A DNA stretch of 64,000 nucleotides from CAIRDP01 sp037134895 (GTDB taxonomy: Bacteria > Bacteroidota > Bacteroidia > Bacteroidales > FEN-979), in assembly GCA_037134895.1 (NCBI GenBank), contig JBAXLI010000002.1, positions 62,001 through 126,000 of the forward strand, written 5' to 3'. The position numbers were made by a program, and so were the translations under genes. The stretch's first letter is position 1. Each line of letters starts with the position of its first letter. This document shows, piece by piece, positions 28,139 through 36,375 of this stretch. The notes under the pieces were generated by a model. It saw only the letters and a list, made by a program, of their open reading frames with translations. It did no database searches and was not told the origin of the DNA.

Positions 28139-28846
28139 ATGGAACTGAAACGCATCTTACTAAAATTATCCGGAGAAGCACTCGAAGGCAAGCAGGGTTA
28201 TGGGATTGACCCTGAGCGTTTGACTGACTATGCAAGAGAGATCCATGCGGCTGCTGCAACCGGTGTTCAGATTGCAATCGTTATCGGTGGAGGCAATATT
28301 TTCAGGGGGCTGCAAGGCACTTGCCAGGGAGTCGACAGGGTTCAGGGCGACTATATGGGAATGTTAGCCACCATGATCAACAGCATGGCTCTCCAGGATG
28401 CCCTTGAAAAAACCGGACTGAAGGTGACGCATCTCGGTGGAATAGCTGTTGACCCGATCTGCGGGAAAATGAGTCGCAGAAATGCTGTATGTGCACTTGA
28501 GAATGGAGAGATCGTAGTAATCAGCGGTGGTACAGGTAACCCTTATTTTACCACCGATACTGCATCTGCCCTCAGGGCTATCGAAATAATGGCCGATGCA
28601 ATCCTGAAAGGGACCAGGGTCGATGGTGTGTATACTGCCGATCCCGAAAAAGACAAAAAGGCGAAAAAGTTTGACATCCTTACGTTTGATGAGGCTTATA
28701 AGAAGAGCCTGAAAATTATGGACCTTACCGCTTTCACCTTATGCAAGGAAAACGACCTGCCCATCATCGTATTCAATATGAACCAGAGAGGCAACCTTTT
28801 AAAGTTGGTGCAGGGAAAAAAGATTGGAACAATTGTTCAAAATTGA
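28139..28846 (+). CDS. pyrH: UMP kinase
   Basis: Bacterial UMP kinase phosphorylates UMP to UDP. This is a 235-residue amino-acid-kinase fold protein with LKLSGEALEG at the N-terminus, IVIGGGNIFRG, the YMGMLATMINSMALQ helix and TGNPYFTTDTASALRA. It is followed by frr, a common bacterial pair (pyrH-frr). Confidence 0.97.
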   Translation: MELKRILLKLSGEALEGKQGYGIDPERLTDYAREIHAAAATGVQIAIVIGGGNIFRGLQGTCQGVDRVQGDYMGMLATMINSMALQDALEKTGLKVTHLGGIAVDPICGKMSRRNAVCALENGEIVVISGGTGNPYFTTDTASALRAIEIMADAILKGTRVDGVYTADPEKDKKAKKFDILTFDEAYKKSLKIMDLTAFTLCKENDLPIIVFNMNQRGNLLKLVQGKKIGTIVQN

Positions 28847-28877
28847 TAATTTTGAACAGAATTCAAATATTCCGGAT

Positions 28878-29441
28878 ATGCACGAAGAAATAGAGTTCAC
28901 ACTCGAAGAAGCTCAGGAGGGGATGCAGAATGCCCTGCACCATCTTGAGAAAGAAATTCAAAAACTCCGGGCAGGAAAAGCCAATCCACAAATGCTTGAA
29001 GGAGTCAGGATCGACTATTATGGCACAATGACACCGATTGATCAAACTGCGAATGTAAGTTCACCTGATGCCAGGCAGATCATTGTGCAGCCCTGGGATA
29101 AAAGCGTTCTTAGCCTCATCGAAAAGGCCATCCAGGCGGCTAACCTTGGCTTTAATCCCAAGAATGAAGGTGAAATACTCAGAATTGTCGTTCCGCCTCT
29201 TACCGAAGAGCGCCGACGTGACCTGGTCAAAAAAGCCAAGGCCGAAGCCGAAAACGCCAAGATAAGCATTCGCAACATCCGCCGTAATGCAAACGAAACG
29301 GCTAAAAAGCTTAAAAAAGATGGTGTTCCTGAAGATGAAGTGGAAAGACTGGAAGCCGACATCCAGAAACTCACCGATGAATTCATTTCCAAAGTCGACA
29401 AGATCCTCGAGATCAAAGAAAAAGATATAATGACCGTTTAA
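28878..29441 (+). CDS. frr: Ribosome recycling factor
   Basis: RRF splits post-termination ribosomes with EF-G. The ATG at 28878 (MHEEIEFTLEEA) gives 187 residues, the family length. The longer frame from 28824 runs into pyrH and adds unrelated residues. Core motifs LRAGKANPQMLEGVRIDYYG and RDLVKKAKAEAE are present. It lies 1 bp upstream of the next small gene. Confidence 0.96.
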   Translation: MHEEIEFTLEEAQEGMQNALHHLEKEIQKLRAGKANPQMLEGVRIDYYGTMTPIDQTANVSSPDARQIIVQPWDKSVLSLIEKAIQAANLGFNPKNEGEILRIVVPPLTEERRRDLVKKAKAEAENAKISIRNIRRNANETAKKLKKDGVPEDEVERLEADIQKLTDEFISKVDKILEIKEKDIMTV

Positions 29442-29442
29442 A

Positions 29443-29799
29443 ATGACAGTAAAAGAAGTCGTTAAGGATACGAACCTTGTTGCTTACTGCGGACTGTATT
29501 GCGGTTCCTGCCGCAAATTCATTGCTGGCAGCTGTCCGGGATGCCATGAGAATAATAAGGCAGGCTGGTGTAAAGTGAGAGCATGCAATCTCGAGCATAA
29601 TTATAAAAGCTGTGCCGAATGCAAGGAATTCAGCAACCCCATGGATTGCAAAAAGTTCAATAATGTCTTTTCTAAATTGTTCGCTCTGATCTTTAAATCA
29701 GACCGGGCTGCCTGCATTGCAAAAATCAAAAGCGAAGGCTATGAAGGATTTGCCACCTTCATGGCCGAAAACAAACTCCAGTCAATCAAACGGAACTGA
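29443..29799 (+). CDS. Cys-rich DUF3795-type protein
   Basis: A 118-residue protein with an N-terminal CGLYCGSCRKF motif, C-P-G-C-H, C-K-V-R-A-C and C-A-E-C pairs, typical of DUF3795. The many cysteines suggest metal or Fe-S binding, but the function is unknown. It is tightly coupled to frr (1-bp gap) and converges on the Crp/Fnr-type gene with 4 bp between stops. Confidence 0.82.
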   Translation: MTVKEVVKDTNLVAYCGLYCGSCRKFIAGSCPGCHENNKAGWCKVRACNLEHNYKSCAECKEFSNPMDCKKFNNVFSKLFALIFKSDRAACIAKIKSEGYEGFATFMAENKLQSIKRN

Positions 29800-29803
29800 T
29801 CGT

Positions 29804-30505
29804 TTAGCCGTGCTTGCTGATCTTCACAAGCCGGTCAGGATCATTTAAGATCACCTTCTTTCCTTCGACTGTAATCAGCCCTTCGTTGTGGAATTTCCTC
29901 AGGGTGTGGATCACATTTTCTTTTGAACAGCCTGCAAATTCAGCAAATTCCTGCCTCGACAGCGACAACGTGAATTCATTGTTCATGTAAATGTTCTGAG
30001 ACAGGAAGATCAGGATATCGGCAATCCTTCCATTCACCTGTTTGTGTGCAAGGCTTATAAAATTGAAGATTGAATTGCGGAAGATGTCGGTGATGAACTG
30101 AAGCATCTTGAAAAGATAAAGCGTGTTGCCCATTGCAATCCGGGTAAGTATCCCCACATCGATGGTGCATCCTTCGCAATCTTCGATGGCACAAACAGAG
30201 AAGAGGTTAAATTCTGCATTCACCAGGTTGGCACCTCCAATCAGGGCGGGAGCCTTATTTATGGAAAGAATAAGGTTTTTACCGTTATCATCCTCATAAT
30301 TGAATTTAATAATGCCCTTGCGCAGAAAAAGGAAGTGCGTCGACTTCGCTCCTTGCTTTAAAATGACTTCACCTTTCTTATACCTAAGCTGAACCGATTT
30401 GGAACGCAGCTTCTCAAATTCATCCTTCTGGATGTACTGACAGCTGATTGTCCTGAAAAGACAGTCGTCACAGTCAAAATGGCGTTGGTGATCAAGGGGA
30501 CTCAT
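29804..30505 (-). CDS. FNR-like Crp-family transcription regulator
   Basis: A 233-residue regulator with an N-terminal cyclic-nucleotide-binding-like beta-roll and a C-terminal winged helix (SLSRQEFAEFAGCSKENVIHTL). Cysteines at 12, 15 and 22 precede the beta-roll. Cys113 sits in AIEDCEGCTID, which I align by eye with the E. coli FNR segment carrying Cys122. This set could hold an oxygen-sensitive [4Fe-4S] cluster, although the third spacing is one residue longer than in FNR. It is divergent from the cofactor-assembly operon starting at 30689 and is the obvious candidate regulator for it. Confidence 0.85.
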   Translation of the reverse strand: MSPLDHQRHFDCDDCLFRTISCQYIQKDEFEKLRSKSVQLRYKKGEVILKQGAKSTHFLFLRKGIIKFNYEDDNGKNLILSINKAPALIGGANLVNAEFNLFSVCAIEDCEGCTIDVGILTRIAMGNTLYLFKMLQFITDIFRNSIFNFISLAHKQVNGRIADILIFLSQNIYMNNEFTLSLSRQEFAEFAGCSKENVIHTLRKFHNEGLITVEGKKVILNDPDRLVKISKHG

Positions 30506-30531
30506 AAGGTATTTTCAACAAAAGTACTTGA

Positions 30532-30555
30532 ATTTCATATATCAGAAGATGAAAT
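30532..30555. promoter_or_regulatory. Inverted repeat in the regulator/operon intergenic region
   Basis: ATTTCAT, 10 bp, ATGAAAT lies 27 bp upstream of the FNR-like gene start and 134 bp before the divergent operon. It could be an operator for autoregulation. It does not match the classical FNR TTGAT-N4-ATCAA site. Confidence 0.35.
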
Positions 30556-30639
30556 AATGCATCTTTTAATATGTAACACCTCAGGTATTTATAGATTTTC
30601 TTTCAGTACCCTTTATAATATTGGCAATCAGCATGCTCG

Positions 30640-30647
30640 TAACTTTG
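30640..30647 (+). promoter_or_regulatory. -7 box of the cofactor-assembly operon, no -33 box
   Basis: TAACTTTG matches TAnnTTTG and lies 41 bp before the ABC ATPase start codon. No TTTG is found 20 bp upstream, unlike the rplM and riboswitch promoters. This would fit a promoter that needs an activator such as the divergent FNR-like protein. Confidence 0.5.
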
Positions 30648-30688
30648 CTGCACAGAATCCAATATTAATTTTTATAAATATTTAATAC

Positions 30689-31492
30689 ATGGACATACAA
30701 AGCATATGTGTTTTAGGAGGTCAGGGAAAAACCGGTGAACCTGAAAAAGTCGGACGATTCGAACTCAACATGGGCGACATTATCAGTATTGTTGGCCCTA
30801 CAGGTTGCGGTAAGACCACCCTGATCAATGACATTGAACTGTTCGCAAACAGGAACACCCCCTCGAACCGCCTGGTTATGATCAACGGGGAGCCAATCTC
30901 TGAGGATTTTACTTTTGATCCGAGGAAACATCCGATTGCTCTTATATCCCAGCATACGAACTTTCTGTCGGACCTGCCGGTCGGAGAATTCCTGAAGATA
31001 CATGCCAAGGTAAGAGGAGGAGATAACCCGCAAAAGCTGATCTCTGAAACCCTGGAATTTGCCAACCAGCTTACAGGTGAGGCGATCATCACCTCCACTG
31101 GCATGACAGAACTTTCTGGCGGACAGACCCGTTCGCTGCTCATAGCAGATGCTGTGATCATCGGCAATTCACCCATAATACTCCTCGATGAAATCGAAAA
31201 TGCCGGGATCAACAGGACGAAGGCACTTGAACTGCTCAAACAGTTCAAAAAAATCTTCGTATTCGTGACCCATGACCCTCATATTGCACTCCTATCTGAT
31301 TACAGGATCATAATGAAGAATGGATCAATGGAAAAACTTATCTCTACGAACATCGCCGAACGTAAAGTTGCCGGTGAACTCGGCAAGATTGATAACCTCA
31401 TGCTTAATTTTCGCACTTTCATCCGCAGCGGACAGGAGGTATCAGAACAAATGATGGCAGAACAAATGGAAACCCTGAAAATAACAAACTAA
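30689..31492 (+). CDS. Stand-alone ABC-type ATPase of a metallocofactor operon
   Basis: A 267-residue soluble ABC ATPase with Walker A GPTGCGKTT (36-44), signature LSGGQTRS (142-149), Walker B IILLDEIENAG (163-173) and an H-loop THDPH. It has no membrane segment and no permease gene is nearby, so a transport role is unlikely. It is the first gene of a five-gene run with gaps of 3-10 bp (GTPase, cysteine desulfurase, HydE-like enzyme, Fe-S protein). A cluster-transfer or conformational ATPase role is an inference. The precise family name is not known to me. Confidence 0.8.
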   Translation: MDIQSICVLGGQGKTGEPEKVGRFELNMGDIISIVGPTGCGKTTLINDIELFANRNTPSNRLVMINGEPISEDFTFDPRKHPIALISQHTNFLSDLPVGEFLKIHAKVRGGDNPQKLISETLEFANQLTGEAIITSTGMTELSGGQTRSLLIADAVIIGNSPIILLDEIENAGINRTKALELLKQFKKIFVFVTHDPHIALLSDYRIIMKNGSMEKLISTNIAERKVAGELGKIDNLMLNFRTFIRSGQEVSEQMMAEQMETLKITN

Positions 31493-31495
31493 AAT

Positions 31496-32197
31496 ATGAA
31501 ACTGATAATATTTGCCGGTCCTCCCACCTGTGGGAAGACAACCGTTATAAGACAGGTAATTCGCAGGATTGTTAAAAAAGGACATAAACCTGCCTACCTG
31601 AAAATCGATGTTTTATACGCTGATGAAGACAAGATCATCGGGGATGAATTCGGTATCCCTGCAAAAAAACTGTATTCAGGGGAGTTATGCCCCGACCATT
31701 GCAATGTGGTGGTGATGGATGAGGCTGTTGAATGGGCTGAGAAATGCGGAAGCGATTATCTGTTCGTTGAAACCGCCGGTCTCTGTCTGCGATGCTCTCC
31801 ATATATCGAAAATTCTCTCGGGATCGTGGTTCTCGAGGCTACCAGCGGCATGAACCTGCCATATAAGATTGGTCCCATGCTCACCATGGCCGATATTGCA
31901 GTTATCACCAAGATCGACCTCATTTCCCAGGCCGAAAGGGAAGTGTTCCGTTACAGGGTCATCGAAGCTGCCAAAGAGATAACCGTGGTTGAAAGCAATG
32001 CTTTGTATGGTATCGGAATAGACCCGATTGTGAAACATATTGAAAGGTCGGGAGACATCGAACAGCCCATGTTCCTGAGGGGTAATCCGCCGGTAGGAAC
32101 CTGTACCATCTGCGTTGGGAAGAAGGAGATTGGAGCAAAGAACCACTTTGGTGTGCTTCGCACCATGGAGCATGATCTTTTCTATATAGGCGAATAG
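31496..32197 (+). CDS. Cys-rich SIMIBI-type GTPase (HypB/CooC-like)
   Basis: A 233-residue P-loop protein with Walker A GPPTCGKT (8-15), a switch-like ETAG (92-95), and the base-recognition motif TKID (138-141), which favours GTP. Cysteine pairs are prominent: CPDHC (65-69), CLRC (97-100) and CTIC (203-206), plus Cys84. HypB and CooC are related GTPases or ATPases that insert nickel into hydrogenase or CO dehydrogenase. By analogy this protein may hold or deliver a metal or cluster. It starts 3 bp after the ABC ATPase gene. Confidence 0.78.
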   Translation: MKLIIFAGPPTCGKTTVIRQVIRRIVKKGHKPAYLKIDVLYADEDKIIGDEFGIPAKKLYSGELCPDHCNVVVMDEAVEWAEKCGSDYLFVETAGLCLRCSPYIENSLGIVVLEATSGMNLPYKIGPMLTMADIAVITKIDLISQAEREVFRYRVIEAAKEITVVESNALYGIGIDPIVKHIERSGDIEQPMFLRGNPPVGTCTICVGKKEIGAKNHFGVLRTMEHDLFYIGE

Positions 32198-32201
32198 AAG
32201 C

Positions 32202-33365
32202 ATGACGGGAGCACAATCAATATATCTTGACAATGCTGCGACCACCTGCATTGATCCTGTAGTGGCCGACACGATGCAACAGGCAGGATTGGAGCATTAC
32301 GGCAATGCCTCCAGCCTGCATTCAATGGGAGTCGCAGCTCACGAGCTTCTCAGCGAAAGCAGGCAAAGGCTGGCTTCGCTCCTGGGTGCCACGCCTGGTG
32401 AGATTTTTTTCACTGGCAGCGGCACCGAATCGAATAACCTTGCATTGAAGGGCGTCGCGTTCGCTAATGCCCGAAGGGGCAGGCATATCATTGTCTCATC
32501 AATAGAGCATGACTGTATTTTAAGGACGGCCGGATGGCTTGAACAGCAAGGTTTTGCAGTTACACGCCTTGGCGTTGACCAGAAAGGCCTGGTCGATCTC
32601 AAAGACCTCTCACAGGCCATCACCGATAATACAATACTGGTGTCGGTCATGCATGTCAACAACGAGATAGGAACTATTCAGCCGGTCGAGGAGATCGGAA
32701 GGATCTGCACCGAAAAGAAAGTTTACTTTCACACCGATGCCTGTCAGTCATTCGGAAAAATGCCTGTTAATGTCGAATCTGTTCAGGCCGATCTCCTCAC
32801 GGTTAACGCACATAAGATCCACGGTCCGAAAGGAGTGGGGGCATTATACGTGAGGTCCGGAGTAAAGATTGATCCCTTGCTTCACGGGGGCGGACAGGAA
32901 CAGGGGCTTCGTTCATCCACCGAAAACATCCCGGGGATACTTGGCTTTGTAAAAGCTGCCGAGATCGCCTGCAGGAATTTGGAAGATGAATCGAAAAGAA
33001 TAAAAAATCTCCAGGAGCATATAATGAAGACGCTTATGCAGGAGATCAGCGGAGTCTATTTTAACGGCTCTGTAAACCACCGCCTTCCTCACAATATCAA
33101 TTTTTGCATCGAAGGTATGGAAGGGGAGGGGATACGGCTTCAGCTGCTTCTTGATGAAGCAGGGGTTTGTGTTTCCACGGGCTCTGCATGTTCATCGAAC
33201 GATGGCGGAAACCCTTCGCATGTACTTAAGGCCATCGGCCTTGATCCTTTCCAGGCAAGGGGCGGTATCAGGATCAGCCTGGGCCGCTTCACGACCCGGC
33301 AGGAAGTTGACAGCTTCATGAAGGTCCTGGCCGAAAAAGTTAAACAGTTAAAGCCTATTTTTTAG
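32202..33365 (+). CDS. Cysteine desulfurase, NifS/IscS family
   Basis: A 387-residue PLP enzyme that releases sulfur from cysteine for Fe-S or other cofactor assembly. The N-terminal YLDNAATTCID, the PLP lysine in VNAHKIHGPKG and the sulfur-carrier cysteine in STGSACSSNDGG are present. The fit to NifS-type (group I) enzymes is good. Being in an operon with radical SAM and Fe-S proteins, it is probably dedicated to that pathway rather than to housekeeping ISC or SUF. Confidence 0.9.
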   Translation: MTGAQSIYLDNAATTCIDPVVADTMQQAGLEHYGNASSLHSMGVAAHELLSESRQRLASLLGATPGEIFFTGSGTESNNLALKGVAFANARRGRHIIVSSIEHDCILRTAGWLEQQGFAVTRLGVDQKGLVDLKDLSQAITDNTILVSVMHVNNEIGTIQPVEEIGRICTEKKVYFHTDACQSFGKMPVNVESVQADLLTVNAHKIHGPKGVGALYVRSGVKIDPLLHGGGQEQGLRSSTENIPGILGFVKAAEIACRNLEDESKRIKNLQEHIMKTLMQEISGVYFNGSVNHRLPHNINFCIEGMEGEGIRLQLLLDEAGVCVSTGSACSSNDGGNPSHVLKAIGLDPFQARGGIRISLGRFTTRQEVDSFMKVLAEKVKQLKPIF

Positions 33366-33374
33366 TCAGAAGGA

Positions 33375-34469
33375 ATGATGGTAAGGGAGCAGATACATGC
33401 GTTATCTTTAAAGGGCCTGCATGATCTTTCAGATCTTAGGTTCCTGCTTTCTCTTGAGGATCCCGATGAGATCAGGTACCTTGCCGAACTTGCCTCAAAT
33501 GTAAAAAACGAGCATTTAAGCAATAAAGTCCACCTGAGGGGCCTGATCGAATTCTCGAACCTTTGCTCCAAAGATTGCCTGTACTGCGGTATAAGGAAGA
33601 GCAATAAGAAGCCTTTAAGATTCCAGCTGAGGCAACAGGAAATTATCGATGCTGCTACCTTTGCCTTCAACAACCGCTACGGCTCCATTGTATTGCAAAG
33701 CGGGGAAAGGTCTGACCGGGAATTTACCGGATTTGTCTGTGATGTGGTCAGGAACATAAAATCAGTGACTGACGGCAAACTCGGGATTACTTTGTCATGC
33801 GGTGAGCAAACCCGTGAAACTTACCGCAACTTCTTTAAAGCCGGGGCTCACAGGTATTTGCTCAGGATAGAAACATCCGACCGTGAGTTATACAGCAAGC
33901 TGCATCCCAACAATGCCCATCATAGTTTTGAAACCCGTCTGAGATGCCTTGAGTGGCTTAAAGAAACAGGTTACCAGGTTGGTACAGGAGTAATGGTCGG
34001 GTTGCCTTTTCAAACTATTGACCACCTGGCCGCCGACCTTCTTTTCATTAAAAGCCTGGATGCAGACATGGTCGGTCTCGGACCGTATATTGAACATTCC
34101 CAGACACCTTTATTCAAACAGAGGGAATTTCTTTGGCCTGAACAATTCCGGCTGTCGATGACCCTTAAAATGATCGCCATTCTCAGGATCATGATGAAGG
34201 ATATCAACATTGCATCCGCGACGGCCTTGCAGGCAATCGATGGCTTCGGGAGGGAAAAGGCGCTGAAATTCGGCGCAAACATCATCATGCCCAGCCTCAC
34301 TCCGAAGGAGCATCGCAAGGAATACCTTTTATACGAAGACAAGCCCTGCCTTGATGAAGACAGGGAAGAGTGCAGGGCCTGCCTTGAAATGAGAGTAAAG
34401 ATGGTGGGTGATGAAATAGAATACAACAGCTGGGGTGATTCCCCTCATTATACATACAGAAACCTTTAA
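33375..34469 (+). CDS. hydE: HydE-like radical SAM enzyme
   Basis: A 364-residue radical SAM protein close to HydE, the [FeFe]-hydrogenase H-cluster maturase. It has the cluster motif C-x3-C-x2-C at Cys64, Cys68 and Cys71 (NLCSKDCLYCGIRK), the LRIETSDRELYSKLHP region typical of HydE, and a BATS-like C-terminal part with an extra C-x2-C (ECRAC). No hydG, hydF or hydrogenase gene occurs in the window, so it may be a HydE paralogue serving another cofactor. It starts 9 bp after the desulfurase gene. The gene symbol is by family resemblance. Confidence 0.82.
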   Translation: MMVREQIHALSLKGLHDLSDLRFLLSLEDPDEIRYLAELASNVKNEHLSNKVHLRGLIEFSNLCSKDCLYCGIRKSNKKPLRFQLRQQEIIDAATFAFNNRYGSIVLQSGERSDREFTGFVCDVVRNIKSVTDGKLGITLSCGEQTRETYRNFFKAGAHRYLLRIETSDRELYSKLHPNNAHHSFETRLRCLEWLKETGYQVGTGVMVGLPFQTIDHLAADLLFIKSLDADMVGLGPYIEHSQTPLFKQREFLWPEQFRLSMTLKMIAILRIMMKDINIASATALQAIDGFGREKALKFGANIIMPSLTPKEHRKEYLLYEDKPCLDEDREECRACLEMRVKMVGDEIEYNSWGDSPHYTYRNL

Positions 34470-34479
34470 TACTAAACAT

Positions 34480-35169
34480 ATGTTTAAAGAAAACAACCTC
34501 AAGTTAAATGTAAGTTCTGTCCTGCCCGGACTGGATTGCGGCGCCTGCGGATTCCGCACATGCATTCTCTTTGAGGATCACCTGGCGAAAAATCCGGATG
34601 ATCTCAAACTTTGCATCCATATTGAAAACCGCAAGCCTCAGCCCGTTGACCCGGTGGCCTGCCTTAGCTGCCACCATGAGGGACTTGGCGCAAAGCTTGG
34701 CTGGAAGGATAATCTCAAACGCGAGTTTGATTTTGTCCTGGATTCCTTTGATAACGAGCCTGGTCCGCGTGAAACCATTCTTCCTTACAACCCTGCTCTT
34801 GTAAAAGATCTTGGAGTAAAGAAAGATGATATCATGATCGGAAGGCCAATGGGAATGTCCTGCGGATGCCCGGTTACACATTGCGGCATTGTGACCAGCG
34901 TTGATGCCCGCAACGGGGTGATCAACTGGTGTGTGACAGGCCCTCTGAAACCCCGCTCGCAAGGCTTTATCGACATAGGGTATTATGTAGCCCAGGGTTA
35001 TGAAGGACTTATCAGGGAATCAAATGTCGAGATCAAACTCGGTATCCGTTACTGGTTCATGCCCCGCAGGTGCATGCTTCAGTGGAGGCATAGCGGGCTG
35101 GTCAATGCCGTAACCAAACTGAAAGATGGTGGGTACAAGGTTAGGATAGAAGGATTGTTTATCGGGTAA
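34480..35169 (+). CDS. Fe-S binding protein with PF04060-type 4Fe-4S motif
   Basis: A 229-residue protein starting MFKENNLKL, chosen because it lies just after the hydE stop (10 bp); the longer frame overlaps hydE. The N-terminal LPGLDCGACGFRTC with Cys20, Cys23, Cys28 and Cys45 resembles the 4Fe-4S domain of corrinoid Fe-S and RnfB-type proteins. Further pairs are CLSC (61-64) and CGC followed by THC near the middle. The C-terminal ~100 residues have no family I can name. It is the last gene of the operon. A role as electron donor or scaffold is inferred. Confidence 0.75.
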   Translation: MFKENNLKLNVSSVLPGLDCGACGFRTCILFEDHLAKNPDDLKLCIHIENRKPQPVDPVACLSCHHEGLGAKLGWKDNLKREFDFVLDSFDNEPGPRETILPYNPALVKDLGVKKDDIMIGRPMGMSCGCPVTHCGIVTSVDARNGVINWCVTGPLKPRSQGFIDIGYYVAQGYEGLIRESNVEIKLGIRYWFMPRRCMLQWRHSGLVNAVTKLKDGGYKVRIEGLFIG

Positions 35170-35333
35170 AACCCATCCCCGGGCTAGGTTCCTGCATTAT
35201 TTCCTTCCCTGGAAGTCTGCTTTTTCTGGGAATACAGGCATGCCATGGAAAAAAATCATCGTTCGTCCGCAAGTTTTCCGGTTTTTGGTTGTCAAATAAG
35301 AAAACCTAATGTTAAACCAATAATCGAAAAACG

Positions 35334-35720
35334 ATGAAAACGATGATCAGAAGAATCCTGCCTTTAGGGCTTTTACTTGTGTTTGCTGTATACGGCTACT
35401 CACAGAACAGTGCAACAACCTCAACTCCCAAAGAGACGAAATCAGCAAATTGTGCGACTTCATGTTCCAAGTTTGTTGATAAGAATGGTGACGGCATATG
35501 TGATATAAAGAAAGACTGCCCCGATTGCAAGGGAAATGCCAGCTGCCAGGGAAAGGAAATGAAGGACTGCAAAAAGAGCTGCAGCGGTGGTCATGGAAAA
35601 GCTGGTTGCGGAAGCACAGGCGCAGGTTGTGGTAAAGGTGAAGCCAAAGCAGGTTGCTGCCCCGGTAAAGCTGCTACAGGCCAGCCTGCTCCCGACAAAA
35701 CTTCAGCACCAACAAAGTAA
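35334..35720 (+). CDS. Cys-rich exported protein with EF-hand/dockerin-like loop
   Basis: A 128-residue protein with a signal peptide (about 1-22), a calcium-loop-like DKNGDGICD and about 16 cysteines, in low-complexity runs with Gly and Lys. It is inferred to bind metal in the periplasm or at the surface. It is upstream of an ECF sigma/anti-sigma/CpxP-like set, so a role in metal stress is plausible. A hairpin terminator separates it from the sigma gene. The function is unknown. Confidence 0.7.
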   Translation: MKTMIRRILPLGLLLVFAVYGYSQNSATTSTPKETKSANCATSCSKFVDKNGDGICDIKKDCPDCKGNASCQGKEMKDCKKSCSGGHGKAGCGSTGAGCGKGEAKAGCCPGKAATGQPAPDKTSAPTK

Positions 35721-35735
35721 CGCAGGCAATTTTCG

Positions 35736-35771
35736 GGTCAGGCTGGATTTCATGTGAAATTTAGCCTGACC
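35736..35771 (+). terminator. Long hairpin, probable terminator after the Cys-rich gene
   Basis: A 9-bp outer stem (35736-35744 with 35763-35771) plus an inner 6-bp stem (ATTTCA/TGAAAT), followed by a T-rich stretch with single G and C. It ends 25 bp before the sigma factor start codon. Confidence 0.75.
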
Positions 35772-35796
35772 TTTGCTTTTCTATGACTATCAAGGA

Positions 35797-36375
35797 ATGA
35801 CCGATACCGATCTGATCAGGGGAATACTCAGGCGCGACCGCCATGCTTTTCAGCAACTGGTCGATACCTATCAGAAACAGGTGGTTAAAACGGCATACTA
35901 TTTCACAGGGAATATGGAAGATGCGGAAGACCTTTCACAGGAAATCTTTTTGGAGATCATGGATTCAGCTGCTTCGTTCCGTCATTCGGCTGCCTTATCG
36001 ACATGGATTTACCGGATCACTGTGAACCGCTCGCTGAACCTGATCAAACGAAATAAACGCAGGGATATCTTTCAAAGGCTTGGCAACATCTTTCACGGAC
36101 CCGATGAAGGCAGATTGTCAATGGCTGAAGCCTCTGCTTATCGCAGCGAAAGTGAGAATGAAGAAAACAGGAAACTCCTTAATTCTGCAGTTGCCTCCCT
36201 TCCCGAAAACCAGAGGATAGCTTTTGTGCTATGCAAGTATGAGGAACTGCCATATAAAGAAATATGCGAGGTCATGAACCTGAGCCTGTCGTCAGTTGAA
36301 TCCCTGATCCACCGTGCAAAGATCAGCCTGCAAAATAAATTATCGGCTCATTTTCCCGAATTCAAAAAATGCTGA
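35797..36375 (+). CDS. ECF-type RNA polymerase sigma factor
   Basis: A 192-residue sigma-70 family protein with regions 2 and 4 only. Region 2 shows NMEDAEDLSQEIFLEIM. Region 4 shows LPYKEICEVMNLSLSSVESLIHRAK. The start MTDTDLIRGIL at 35797 is preferred over the upstream TTG at 35773, as this is the common ECF start. Its end overlaps the next gene start (36369), which suggests coupled translation with the anti-sigma factor. Confidence 0.9.
   Translation: MTDTDLIRGILRRDRHAFQQLVDTYQKQVVKTAYYFTGNMEDAEDLSQEIFLEIMDSAASFRHSAALSTWIYRITVNRSLNLIKRNKRRDIFQRLGNIFHGPDEGRLSMAEASAYRSESENEENRKLLNSAVASLPENQRIAFVLCKYEELPYKEICEVMNLSLSSVESLIHRAKISLQNKLSAHFPEFKKC

Noticed and set aside
30506..30688. Classical FNR box (TTGAT-N4-ATCAA) in the regulator/operon spacer
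   Set aside because: No such site was found; only a different inverted repeat (30532-30555) was seen.
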